A stretch of 64,000 nt of DNA from Phialophora verrucosa. Its lineage: Eukaryota > Ascomycota > Eurotiomycetes > Chaetothyriales > Herpotrichiellaceae. Each line of letters opens with the position of its first letter. Within the stretch, counting starts at the first letter, position 1. The notes below the pieces were generated by a model, which saw nothing but the letters and a program-made list of their open reading frames with translations, ran no database searches and was not told where the DNA came from. A program made the translations under genes and the position numbers. Shown here piece by piece: positions 11,747 to 22,805 of the stretch. The DNA is taken from NCBI GenBank assembly GCA_002099365.1, contig MSED01000013.1:1612001-1676000 (forward strand), read 5' to 3'.

Positions 11747-13911
11747 ATGGTATATCCCGGCCAACCACATTTTTTGGATTTCAATGCCCCAATCATTCCT
11801 AGGGCAATCGATGATCCGGGGAGGAAGTTGAGGGTTGTCATGGTTGGCACAGGAATATCAGGAGTGACCACCGCTATCCGGCTACCAGAACATCTGGGTG
11901 AGCACATCGACCTCCAGCTCTATGATAAGAACGCCGGTATGTACATTGTCGCCGCATATGGTGAGATATTTTGCTGAGGGGTCACAGATATTGGTGGCGT
12001 ATGGCTCGAAAACAGATATCCTGGCGTTGCTTGCGACATCCCAGCGCCATGCTTTCAGTTCCTCTTCGAGAACAACCCCGACTGGACCAACTACTATGCT
12101 AGTGGTCAAGAGATCGTGGAATATGTTCAGCGAACTGCGGATAAGTATGGTGCACGAAAGTACATGAAGTTCAAGCACATCGTCACTGGCGCACATTGGC
12201 AGGAAGCGGAAGGAAAGTGGAGGGTGACCGTCAAGGACATGGTCAACGATAAAGTGGGTGGTTTTCCTGATACCCACCGCGATGTGCGATTAACTTCGAG
12301 CAGGAGATCGTGGATATGGCCGATGTGCTTATCCTGGGATGGGGCATGTTAAACAACTGGGAATGGCCCAATGTCAAAGGTCTACACTCTTTCAAAGGAC
12401 CATACATGCATTCCGCCGACTACGACACCAACTTCGATGCCACCGGCAAGACTGTCGCAGTCGTTGGCGGCGGCTCTTCTGGAATTCAGATCCTTCCACA
12501 TATCCAAAAAGTGGCCAAGCACGTTGACCATTATATGAGATCACAGAACTGGATTGCTCCTCTGGGTTTTGGGGCCATTGAACTTGAGAAACGGGGCCAG
12601 CTGGACAAAGGAAACTGTAAGTTTTCAACAACCACGAAAGGATCTATTTTCTGACATGTTCCAGTCTCGTATTCTAAAGAAGAAAAAGAAACATTCAAAG
12701 CTGACCCCAACAAGTGCCACAAGCATCGACGGGAAGTGGAGGAGGCAATGAATGATTACATGACAGAATCAGGATTTACATTCGGCACACCAAGACAGCA
12801 GGCTATTCAGGAGAACTTCCGAAAGCATATGACAGTAATGCTCAAAGATAAGCCACACATCCTGAGGACTTTACTTCCAAACTATCCTCCAGGCTGTCGA
12901 AGACGTGAGCACCACCAAATGTCTTTTATTCGAACCAAGACACACTGACCCTCACGCCAGTGACCCCGGGCCCCGGATACCTTGAAGCAATTGTCCAACC
13001 AAATGTTGATTATATCTCCGACGATATCGATCATGTTACCGAGGAAGGCATCGTCACGAAAGACGGCACACTCCGCAAAGTCGACGCAATCATTTGGGCC
13101 ACCGGGTTCAATGTGTAAGTTGGACTTTTATGTCACCCCCTAGAATGTCGAGCCCGTTTTCTGACCGTCGAGCAGAAACTTTGTGAGCAGGTTCCCAATG
13201 ACTGGAAAAGACGGCATCACATGGAATCAAGTCATGGATCCCGAACCGGAAGCGTACTTGGGAATGTGTGTGGACAAGATGCCGAACTGCTATGTCTACA
13301 TGGGACCTAACTGTGGTCCCGGAGCGGGAGGTGCATACCTCTGCGTCGACGGAGAATGCGAGCTCATGATTTCTTGCATCAAAAAGATCTTACGCGACAA
13401 GATCAAATCCATGACGATCAAGACGGTACGTGTGAAGGAATATTCCGCACACACCCACGCCTACTTCCAGAAATCCATTTTCGGCCAGCCTTGCAAGTCT
13501 TGGTTCAAACGCGGAAAGGAGGAGGGAAGAAACATCGCTTACTACTGTGGCAACGCCTTGAGTCTGCTCTATGCGCAAAGGAATCCTCGTTGGGAAGACT
13601 GGGAATATGAGTATCTTGACGAGATGGGTGGCAATGCCATGTCCTGGCTCGGCAATGGCTACACGCTAGCCGACTACAGCGGCACGACACGGACAAAATA
13701 TCTAGACCCAGCTGAGATTGACTTCCCACCAGTCGTGCAGTGGCGCGAGACAAATGGACACAGCAATGGCGTGGCTGATGGAGATGCTACACTTCCGGAG
13801 AAGCCTTTGGCAAAGGTATACACTTCTATGCGCCCCGATCCAGGAAATGCTACCCTGCCAGGCCATGCAAACACAGCAGGAGGAGACGCTGCCCTGTTTG
13901 GTGTATCTTGA
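11747..13911 (+). CDS. Baeyer-Villiger-type flavin-dependent monooxygenase
   Basis: Six exons (11747-11936, 11988-12253, 12304-12616, 12665-12904, 12961-13114, 13176-13911) give 632 aa. The FAD-binding motif VGTGISG is near residue 30, DIGGVWLENRYPGVACD follows, and the second Rossmann motif VGGGSSG lies downstream of FKGPYMHSADYD, a good match to the BVMO fingerprint FxGxxxHxxx(W/Y)(P/D). TPGPGYLEA and IWATGFNV are also typical. Such enzymes use NADPH and O2 to insert oxygen beside a carbonyl, turning ketones into esters or lactones. The long C-terminal part (LSLLYAQRNPRWEDWEYEYL) is common in fungal members. The gene is convergent with the cyclase-family gene. Substrate unknown. Confidence 0.88.
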
Positions 13912-14115
13912 GGTACTGTTTGGACACAAAGAGCTGCGGAAATTTAGATAGCAATACTACGTTAGATATGATCCCATAGGTTCGGAAGTCAAGATGGTGT
14001 GACTTTGTTGAATTCTGCCGGTATCTCGGTTGTCTACACGGAGAATCCCTACGAAGTAGATCGCAAGGATTCGTAAGGGAAGCTTCCGACATACATCTGT
14101 TGCGTTCTACTTCGG

Positions 14116-15348
14116 TTACAGTAAAGCTACGGCATTCGGCGGGCTGGCGATGCCCCCTTTGATATTCAACGGCGCCGAGCAGAACAAAAATTCCCACTTC
14201 TTCAACTTGGCACAGGCATCACTGAGTTCTTCCAGGTTCCAGAGCTCCCCTATAGGAATCCCAGCATGTGGTAGCAGCCATTGATGTAGCATGCTACCAT
14301 CTTTGGGGGGCGGGAAGCCTAATGAGCTTATGAGCAACTGAAACAGTCGTGTACGAGTTTGACATAGGAGGGAGGAGAGTAGCTTACGTTCCCAGCTCAC
14401 TGAGTCCCCCGCTACCGCGGCGAATCTCTTGTTCCAAAGCCATCGCTGAGTGTCGTCTCCCTGTGCGACGCCGGTGAACGACAGCTTTGAAAATGCCGTC
14501 GCTCGCTGGTCTTCTGAAGCATCTCCATACCAGTCTAGGAACCCGGTCCGGATAATTAGAACATCACCTACGGCGAATTTTACGTTCTGGTAGGCTGCCA
14601 TGCCCTCCAGATCTTGAACAGTGATCCCTGTTGATCGGCGTCAGTACATGGTGCCAGCCTACTCGGCGATGATATTGCTGTCATACCGTATGATGCAATG
14701 GGACTCTGATATCTCCCTGTTGCCATTAACCACCTGGGAAAGTCCAACAATACGCCGCGGCCAACGATACCACTCTTACACCAGTCTGTGAAGAAAAGTC
14801 AACTCTGAGTGACAAGTGGTGGAAGATGATTCAATCCGACGAGTGCACAGACTTACGGTGAACGCCGTGACTGTCCGGGTGGGAAGCCACATCTTCAGAA
14901 TGTTTCAATCCGTTGTAATACAAGCCCAATTTCTGATCCGCGTAGTGCATAAACCCATCCCATTGAGAAGCGCATTGTGTATTGAAGCTGATCTCATCAT
15001 CATGAGCCATCTCACCCGTGATCCCGGCGTAGTTGATGACTTTGTGCTGCAAGCCAGCTCTATTGAAGGCCGGAGCTCCCACGTTGTGGAACGCCCAGTC
15101 AAGTTGGAAACTCAGACCATGTTTTACTTGTGCAACAGCACCAAGCCTTGCCCCCGGCGTTATGTTGTTGAAAGCTGTCCGCTCAAGTCATTGCTGAGCA
15201 ACCACCCATTTTCCAAACAAAGGGATCAACGGCATGTCCACTTACATCCTAGATGGTCCATGGAGTTACCATTATTCCATAATCCTGTGGCAGACCTTTT
15301 CCCCCCGACCAGGGGTAGGTCGTCGTATGCTGGGTATGCCGCTTCCAT
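14116..15348 (-). CDS. cyclase-family hydrolase (PF04199, kynurenine-formamidase-like fold)
   Basis: Five exons (15348-15246, 15174-14857, 14785-14687, 14627-14388, 14318-14116) give 320 aa, normal for fungal members. Characteristic blocks are NNITPGARLG near the start, QCASQWDGFMHYAD (metal-site region of the fungal subgroup), GIVGRGVLLDF, VGDVLIIRTGFLDWYG and the C-terminal FLFCSAPLNIKGGIASPPNA. The superfamily contains metal-dependent hydrolases that open cyclic amides or imides and hydrolyse formamides; fungal members are mostly uncharacterised. In this cluster lactone or cyclic-ester opening is a reasonable guess and nothing more. It shares a 495-bp promoter with the kinase gene at 15844. 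Confidence 0.82.
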
Positions 15349-15620
15349 AGTTTTTTCGAACAGAGAACAGTGTTACACAGAGGTCCCTGCTTCGATTCGA
15401 CATGAGTCGAAAAAATCTCTGAAACGCAAAGCGCGCACTTGTCTCTCCAGCGGGCGAACGATTTAGAACACCGTTTCTGAGGATGAACGGCGAGAACAGC
15501 TAGGTAATTTCCGTCGCAGAGTTTCTCTCGTCTAGAGCCATTGAGCGATCATCTATAGGCACCAGTGGGGCACTTTTCAAGATTCTGTTGGGTTGAATGC
15601 CTCCAAACGCTATTACGATA

Positions 15621-15672
15621 CCGGCCTCCCGTCGTTGCGCTCTGCCAGTATGTTGTCTCGTCCGAAATGCCG
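15621..15672 (-). promoter_or_regulatory. two CGG-N5-CGG repeats in the cyclase/kinase divergent promoter
   Basis: The plus strand shows CCG GCCTC CCG at 15621-15631 and CCG AAATG CCG at 15662-15672. They lie between the divergent ATGs at 15348 and 15844, so one site pair could serve both genes. The second copy is identical to the site at 4597 ahead of the acyl-CoA dehydrogenase. Confidence 0.55.
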
Positions 15673-15843
15673 AACCCATAATGTCCCCTTTTGAGCCGAC
15701 AGCAACCAGTCTAAAGGTTGCTAAACAGGTGTTCATGGATCTATGTATGTGAGAGGAACAGCGCCGGGCAAAGACTGGCTTAACAAATAATATTCCTTTG
15801 TAATTGGAAGTCCTGCTGGTTGTAGACGTCGGCACCTCGTTCA

Positions 15844-17124
15844 ATGAGACAGAAGATTGATTCCCAGCGCCTGGAGCAATTCCTTGCCATCCATGTTCCG
15901 CAGATTGCACTGCCTGTCACCCTTACTCAAGTAAGATATCACACTTGTATCAGCATTATGCTAAGGCCTTACTTTTCCAGTTCGATCAAGGTCAATCAAA
16001 CCCAACATATAAGATTGTCGCTCAGGATGGCAAAAGGTTTGTCCTCCGCAAGAAGCCACCGCAAGCATCCGACGCCAAAGGAACACATCGCATCGCGCAT
16101 GAATACCATATTATGCAGGCTTTACAGAAAACAGATGTTCCTGTTCCACGTGTTGTGAAGCTGTGTGAAGATAGGTCAGTCCTAGGGGAAGCCTTCTATA
16201 TCATGGAGTTTGTAGCAGGCAGAATTTTCGAGGATCCGGCAATGGTTGGTGTTGCACCAGATGAAAGACGATCACTGTAAGTGCCGAAACCCCTGTCCAC
16301 CCCTACGAAGCGTGTCTCACGATGGAAGTTGGTTCAGTGCTCTGGACACATTGACTCGGCTTCACCGTCTCGACATCGAGCAACTGAATTTACCTCGGCG
16401 TCAAACACAGCCAACCTTCTACGAAAGACAACTGAGGACGTTTGACCGCCTCGAGAACGAACAAGCCAAAGCGAAAGACGTCGAAACCGGAGCGATCGTA
16501 GGCCATGTTCCAAACTTTGCAAGCATAGCGCAATCCTTGAGACAAACCCAGCCAAAAGACCACCTAGCTCTGGTTCACGGCGACTTCAAAATTGATAACC
16601 TCATCTTCCATCCTGAACGTCCAAAGGTCATTGCAGTTCTCGAGTAAGTGCAATTGGTGGTCCAACATACTTTTGTGCTGCCGCAGCATGCTAACCATGC
16701 TATCCTCCTTTCCTTTCGCAGTTGGGAGCTGTCAACCGTAGGCCATCCGTTGTCCGACCTTGTGAACCTCATCGTGCCATTCCTCGACGTGGAACCCGCC
16801 CTGGGACCAGGGTTCGGCCGTGGCCAGGTCGAATTCCATCCGCCCCAGAGATCTACCCTAGGAATCCCCGCGAAAGCAGATCTGGTCCAGCGATACGCGG
16901 AGATGACAGCTTATGACCCGGGAAGTGACCTGGCGTGGGGAGAAGCTTTCAACATCTTTCGGGCAACAGTGATCACGCAAGGGATCGCAGCAAGATACGC
17001 CCGCAGGCAAGCTTCCGGCATCGAAGCAGCAAATATCAGTCGACAAATGCCGGCCTTCTCACAATGGACGTCAAAACTCTTGACGAAGGTACCCCAGGTG
17101 AGAGATCTGAAAGCGTCACTTTGA
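15844..17124 (+). CDS. APH-like phosphotransferase of the ACAD10/ACAD11 N-terminal type
   Basis: Four exons (15844-15930, 15981-16276, 16338-16643, 16722-17124) give 363 aa. Kinase-fold motifs are the glycine-poor nucleotide loop FDQGQSNPTYKI, the lysine in FVLRKKPP, the catalytic loop VHGDFKIDN and the metal-binding DWELSTVGHPLSD. These are the signatures of the APH domain that precedes the dehydrogenase in animal ACAD10/11 and of stand-alone LvaA in Pseudomonas. LvaA-type kinases phosphorylate a 4-hydroxyacyl-CoA so that an ACAD-like partner can remove the phosphate. Here the dehydrogenase is a separate gene at 2681. An antibiotic-resistance role is unlikely. Substrate assignment is inference. 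Confidence 0.85.
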
Positions 17125-17456
17125 GGGAATGTGGAGAGAATTTCCGAGTCCATATACCTCCTAATGCATTCATCTATGATTGAAACGAAAGTTTGATATA
17201 GAACGCAAAACTTCTTGTCTCTGTCTATGACATGATCAAATTTCTGCCTCAACCACACCAACAGGGTATTGGACGGCATTTTCCACTGTACACCATATAC
17301 ATTTTATCTCACCATCCTCAGACTTGAAAGTCATCATCGCACTTGCATCTTCCGCTCATAGATGCAAATACTAATTTGACAAGCTGTGTAGATAATAAAG
17401 ACCATCAAAGGTTCTTGCCACGTAGCTCAGTTCTCTGGTCTTGGGCAGTGCCATTT

Positions 17457-19153
17457 TCACTCGGCTTTCATTTGTATCGAATGAACATCGCTGATGTCCC
17501 CCTGAGCACCAGTAACTGTCCCATCTGCCTTGATATCGTCTAGTCTGACAGCTACTTGCCTGCCGAACAATGTATCTATTTCTTCGAGAGGAATGCCAGA
17601 AGTCTGGCAATAGTTCGTCAGTTCTCAGAATACCCAGCAGTCGGAGGGGCAAAGGCAAGGTAAACTTACATTTGGGATGAAAAAGAAGACGTAAAAGATT
17701 CCGCAAAAGCCACAGGCTATGAAAACGCTGTAGAACTTCCAAGACACGTTCGTCAAGGCCAGAGGTCCAACGTTGAGCCACAAGACCTGAATCAAGTACG
17801 TGCAGCTGATGGCAATGCAGGCGGCCAAAGTTCGGAGGTGGTTCGGGAAAAGCTCCGTGGGGACCGTGAAACAGTTGTTGGCAAGACATGCGCCAAAGGG
17901 TATGACGTCGAGGAAGATGAAGACGACGGACGTCGCAGCCCATTTTGTCGCGCCGGTCTTCAAGTATTGTGACAGGGCGGCCATGTAGATGGACAAGAAA
18001 GTGCAACACCCCACAAAGCCGGCCATGATGACTTTCTTTCTGCTGAACTTGTCGGAGAGCATATTGCCGGTGTAGATGCAAACCGCTGTCCAGGAAATCC
18101 ACCCAGCGGACAGCGCCAGTGCTTGAGAGGGGCCGAGGCCAAGAGTCGAGTAGATAATCGAAGAATAATTGTAAATCAGGAGAATTCCATTGCTCTGAAT
18201 AAAGAGGACAAGGCCACATGCTCGGAAGAGGCGCATCAGGTAATGTCTGTCGGTGAAGAGTTGCCATTTGCCATAAGTCTGAAATTGGACTTGTTCTTCT
18301 CGCAGTTGCATCTCAATATGTTGGAACTCGCGATGGCCAATGTTGGGGTCATTCGGGGTGTGATGCAAAGCTTCCAGAACGTGCCGGGCCTCGTCTGCTC
18401 GGCCGTGTCTGATCAGCCATCGAGGAGTCTCCGGCAAGAAGAATGACACAATCAGCAGCACAAGAGCAAGGAGACAGATAAGGGAGACGGGGAAGCGCCA
18501 GGCAAAGCTGGAATTGGAAGAGTAGTAACATCCCAAGGCAATCCAACCACAAACGAGAGCACCGAGTTCAATGCCCAGGCCATGCAGGCCTCCGAGGAGG
18601 CCTCGACGTGCCGGAAGGGCAAGTTCGGAATAGTAGGTCGTCATGATTCCAGTACCCAAACCCACGGCGAACCCCGAGATGAGGCGGGCAACCAGATACT
18701 GTAAGAGGTGGTCAGTGACCTGATGAAGATCGCCCTCAAGATGGACACACCATTGGGACATTAGCGGCGGCAGACTGTAGGATGCCTCCCAGGATATGAA
18801 AGAGAGCTCCAATCTGGAAGGCTCGAAGCCGTCCCCATTTCTCTGCTGGCCATGCAATGGACACAGTGCCGAAAAACGCGCCAGCATAGAATACGCCATT
18901 GGCAGCACTGACGATCTGAGTGGTGTAGGAATAATCAGGATCGGCGGGGTCCATGGCAAGGCCCATCGTGCTGTACCACCCAGGTTGATTCAGAGTCGGG
19001 CCGATCGCAGACGAGCTGAAGCCGACCAGACAGGAGCCAAGGGAGGCTCCGACCAACACCTGCAGTGCTGTTAGAGATGCTCATGGCTGCAGTCAAGGAT
19101 GTTCATGGGAGTGGTACCATGGATAGGCGAATCTTCTTCTGTGGTGCCACCAT
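17457..19153 (-). CDS. MFS sugar-porter-family transporter (first of two)
   Basis: Four exons (19153-19118, 19059-18751, 18698-17670, 17603-17457) give 506 aa with about 12 hydrophobic segments. Sugar-porter signatures are EKWGRLRAF after TM2, LVARLISGFAVGLGTG, LPETPRWLIRHGR at the end of TM6, SDKFSRKKV and FTVPTELFPNHLRTL. The C-terminal tail has the usual GIPLEEIDTLFG motif. Plasma-membrane uptake of a polyol, glycoside, terpenoid-like or other substrate is possible; family membership alone does not fix it. A triple CGG-N5 site lies 176 bp upstream. It converges with the kinase gene across 332 bp that hold nothing notable. Confidence 0.88.
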
Positions 19154-19328
19154 GTTGATTTTGTAAATGCTGCAACGAGGAGATTCCAAAGACAGTAGCG
19201 TGATTGTGCATGGACCGAAAGACTGTTGGTGTTCCGTCAATTCTTATTTGTACTCTTTTGCACGAGAGACCTCTTGATTGAAGGGAGATTCAAAGTGCCT
19301 GGCCCTGGGCCATCCCCGTGTGTGTTGC

Positions 19329-19347
19329 CGGAAAATCGGCACTTCGG
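19329..19347 (+). promoter_or_regulatory. triple CGG-N5 direct repeat upstream of the first transporter
   Basis: The sequence reads CGG AAAAT CGG CACTT CGG and lies 176 bp from the transporter start at 19153. The rest of the 19154-19971 gap shows no gene. Confidence 0.6.
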
Positions 19348-19971
19348 ATCCTGGAGAAGAAAGTATGAAATCTAGAGGGTTGTGGGGAGAACCTGGGGCT
19401 CGCCGGGCCGCACGCAGTTGTGATTCTACGCCGAGCAGCTAGTTCAGTAATGAATAAACGGCCCAAGAAGGCGGGTTACTTCGCCTGGCCCGGCACCTGC
19501 GTTCGAGTGCCTGTGGCATGTCAGGTGTCAGTCATCCCCTGTGCATAATCGTTTACCATGGAGCCTTACTAGCCTCCAAACTTGTACACTTATTGACTTG
19601 AATGCTGAAATCAACACATGGGTAGAAGAATGAAAACTCTTGGACAATAAAATCCGTCTGCGACGCGAGACTGCGAAGCGTACCTGTGTAAGCAGTGAAC
19701 ATGCCCGCTGTAAACCAACAGCAGTAGGATAAGCAAGGCTATGAGAAAATCCACAATGTATTATCGGAATGCAGGCATAACCTGAATTACTTTGGATGGG
19801 TTTCTCTCGCTCTTTCCCGTCGTTTCTCCCTCTTCGTCTCCTCAAATTCAGTCGATGAGCTATGATGATTGTGCTACCATCATTCATACTGGGCTTTCCC
19901 ACGTGTGCTGGGAGACCACGTCTTCCTCGAATCGCCATGATCTCGAAACGTACTTTGCGAGTGTTATAGCA

Positions 19972-21982
19972 TCAAGCCTCCTTTGGTCGCGTAGACTCCG
20001 TAGCTATGTCCTCAATCAAAACGTGGTCTTCCTTGCCGTCTGGGACGACCACAGTGCGATCGGCATGGTCAAATTGGAGTTCTTGCTGATATACAACTAC
20101 TTCATCGTGGTCCTGTTGCACGTTAGCTCCCGCTTCTCAGTCATCCAGCACCATGCTTACGCCGAACACCGCGGCCACCTCTTCCAAGGGCAGTCCCTTT
20201 GTATCAGGATAGAACAACCACAAAGCAATACCTCCTAGTCCTCCCGTACAAATGAAGACGAGGAAAAACTTCCATCCGGTGTTCCTGAGCCAAAATCAGC
20301 ATCAACGAAGCATGCAAGCAATGACTCGTCCAGTCACCTACTTGAGGCCAACAGGCGTAGCTTGCAACCAGATGATGTTCATGAAGCAAATGGTGGCTAC
20401 ACCAGCCGAGAGACCCTTGGCTCGAAGATGTGTCGGGAATATTTCACCAATATAAGCGAACTGAGTGCCATCGAGGAAGAAGGAGTAGAAGGCGAGGAAC
20501 AACATGAACATGGCCACACCCGCCCGAAGAGCATTCTGCTCAAACGAGGGTACAAAATTGGCGACGATTGCAGCCTCACCGATCAATGTACTGACACAGA
20601 GTGCAACGCCCACGGCCATGAACTTGGGCCTGGAGTAGTGATCGACAAACCAGATTGTCAAGATCTGGCTAATTAGTCCTACGGTAAGGTAACAACCTTG
20701 GAAGCTCAGTTGAGCAACAGGGCCGTATCCGAGGTTGCCATAGAACGTGGGACCGTAGTCTGCAGGAACCGTCAAGGGTTAAACCGGATATCTGTGTGCC
20801 ATGATAGTGCTTACTGGTAATGACTTGCTGCCCACAGCACTGCAAAATTGCCACGAAAGATATGATCAGAAGGAATCGTTTTCGGTACGACTTCTTGCTC
20901 AAGGCTCGTCTCCAGCTTGCACCAAACGTCAGATCGAGCTCCATTTGTCGTCTGATTTGGAAAAGCTCCATCGATGCTTTGGCATGGTCAGGATCGTCTT
21001 CCGCCGCATGTAGAAGCTTCAAGATTTCGAGCGCGGCATCATCGTTGCCTTTCATGGCGAGATATCGGGGGCTTTCTGGCACCCAGTAGAGTCCAGCCAC
21101 GAGCATAAGAGGAGCGATGCATTGAATGGCTATAGTTCCAGAGGTCAGACTTAGTCATGAGCTCAAGCTAATGGTGCAAGGCCATACCTAGTGGTGGCCG
21201 CCACTCGTGGCCATTGGCGTTCTGGTAGAAATAGAAGCCCAGTCCAATCCATGCCGCAGCCATCGCTCCAAGGCCCAGGAAGATCCCGTGAAAGTCCACC
21301 AGAGCTCCACGAGCATGCGGAGGAACGACTTCATTTAACCAGATCTGCAGAGCAACTGGGTAAGTCATGGAAGGCGGCGGCCTCATCAGCGGAGAGAGCA
21401 AACTTACCGGAACTCCAGCGAGCACCATGAAAGCACCAGCTCCGGAAATGAAGCGAAAAGTAATGAACATGGCTACGTTGACGCTTCCTGCCATTCCGGC
21501 CCCGGCAACAATCAACAGAACAGCACCCTGGAAGACTCAGCTTGGGAATCATAAGTTGAGGAATAAGTGCGGCCACACCAGAAAGAGTCCCCATTTGCGT
21601 CCATATCTGTCCGCGAAAACAGGGAGACTTAGCGTACCGACAAAGCCGCCGGTTTGGAAGAGACCTATAGGGCAGAACCTTTGAGCCAATGTCAAACAGG
21701 CGAACATAGTCGTGACCTACTATTCATCATGCCAATCTGCTGGGTGGCATTGGTGGAGGTATCCAGCTTCATGTAGGATAGGAAAGAAGGTTGGCCTGAA
21801 GACACGGACATGAGGATTAATCGCCTTTGCGACTGTGGGCCGGTGGATCAGGAAATCTCACCTAGAGAAGTTCCAATGACACTGACGGCATAACCATAGG
21901 CTACTGAGCCAAGACAGACTGTGAGTACGCCAAACCATTGAAACCATGGGAGGTTCGCGTTGATTGCGCCTCCGATGGCCAT
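19972..21982 (-). CDS. MFS sugar-porter-family transporter (second of two)
   Basis: Nine exons (21982-21862, 21795-21721, 21664-21579, 21527-21408, 21344-21188, 21129-20815, 20759-20342, 20284-20161, 20112-19972) give 518 aa. Motifs include FADRYGRKWG, WVPESPRYLAMKGN, the TM7 region CCGQQVITNYGPTFY, FVDHYSRPKF, GEIFPTHLRAKG and DTKGLPLEEVAAVFG. Reading straight through the last donor would stop at 20137. Splicing it yields the acidic tail beginning DHDEVVVYQQEL, which is typical of the family, so the longer model is preferred. The gene is divergent from the P450, with CGG-N5 sites between them. Substrate unknown. Confidence 0.88.
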
Positions 21983-22165
21983 GTTGATAGACTTGCTGAT
22001 ACTATTGATTTTCAGAAGGAAAACATGGAATTGTGAACTTCTCCACGGCAATCAAAAAAGCTTACCAAGGCTCAAGGAGTGTAAACCATCTCCTCCGTCC
22101 AACGACAAACACGAGTAAAGGGGGTCCCAGTCAGTCGAGTACTTGTACGTTCTCCTGGTCCTCCA

Positions 22166-22206
22166 CGGTAAGTCGGAAGAAGGATGACGGCAAACCGGCC
22201 CCTCGG
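22166..22206 (+). promoter_or_regulatory. CGG-N5-CGG plus triple CGG-N5 repeat in the transporter/P450 divergent promoter
   Basis: CGG TAAGT CGG (22166-22176) is followed 11 bp later by CGG CAAAC CGG CCCCT CGG (22188-22206). Five CGG triplets on one strand within 41 bp is the densest array in the window. It lies 184 bp from the transporter ATG (21982) and 600 bp from the P450 ATG (22806). Confidence 0.6.
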
Positions 22207-22805
22207 CTACGCCCAACTCACCGGAACCTTACTGGGACAGTGAACATCGAGTCATCCCTGGTACACATCTGGGGTCGTGAGTCCAGGTCTTTTTCCGCGT
22301 CGCGAATTTCTTAGCGAAGCAAGAAGCGGCGACAACTTTATTGCAGCATGATGGCTCTCTTCAGAGCCACCTTTATGGTGGAGGGATCAGTAGTTCGAGG
22401 AGTGTACAACGAACACCGCCTGCCAAGTAGGCATGATATTCTCGATTTTGGCGTCCAGATACGTGGGTCAGTGATACAACGTGCATACCCTCATCCACCA
22501 TGCCAGACAAAGGACATGTTCCACTTCAAGCATCGAGGCTCCATATCCGTGTCGGTGAGCTCTAGTCCGGATAGGCAATAAGATATGCAAATTCGACTTG
22601 TATTTTTTCTCCGTCGCTTCTCGAAATCAGACGGGTTTTCGGGGCCAAGTACGGCGTCGCCCAGAGTACATGACCTACTCACGCTCATTAAGTTGCTGAC
22701 ACAAATCGGCTTGTATATAGATAAACTCTGATTTTTAAGTTATCTTGCTGAAAATTACATCTCTTCCAACCCGCCTGAGCCTGAGAATTCGCAAACGCCT
22801 CCAAA

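Noticed and set aside
20137..20160. Stop codon at 20137 as the end of the second transporter
   Set aside because: It lies just after a GTAAGC donor; splicing gives the longer family-typical acidic tail ending at 19972.
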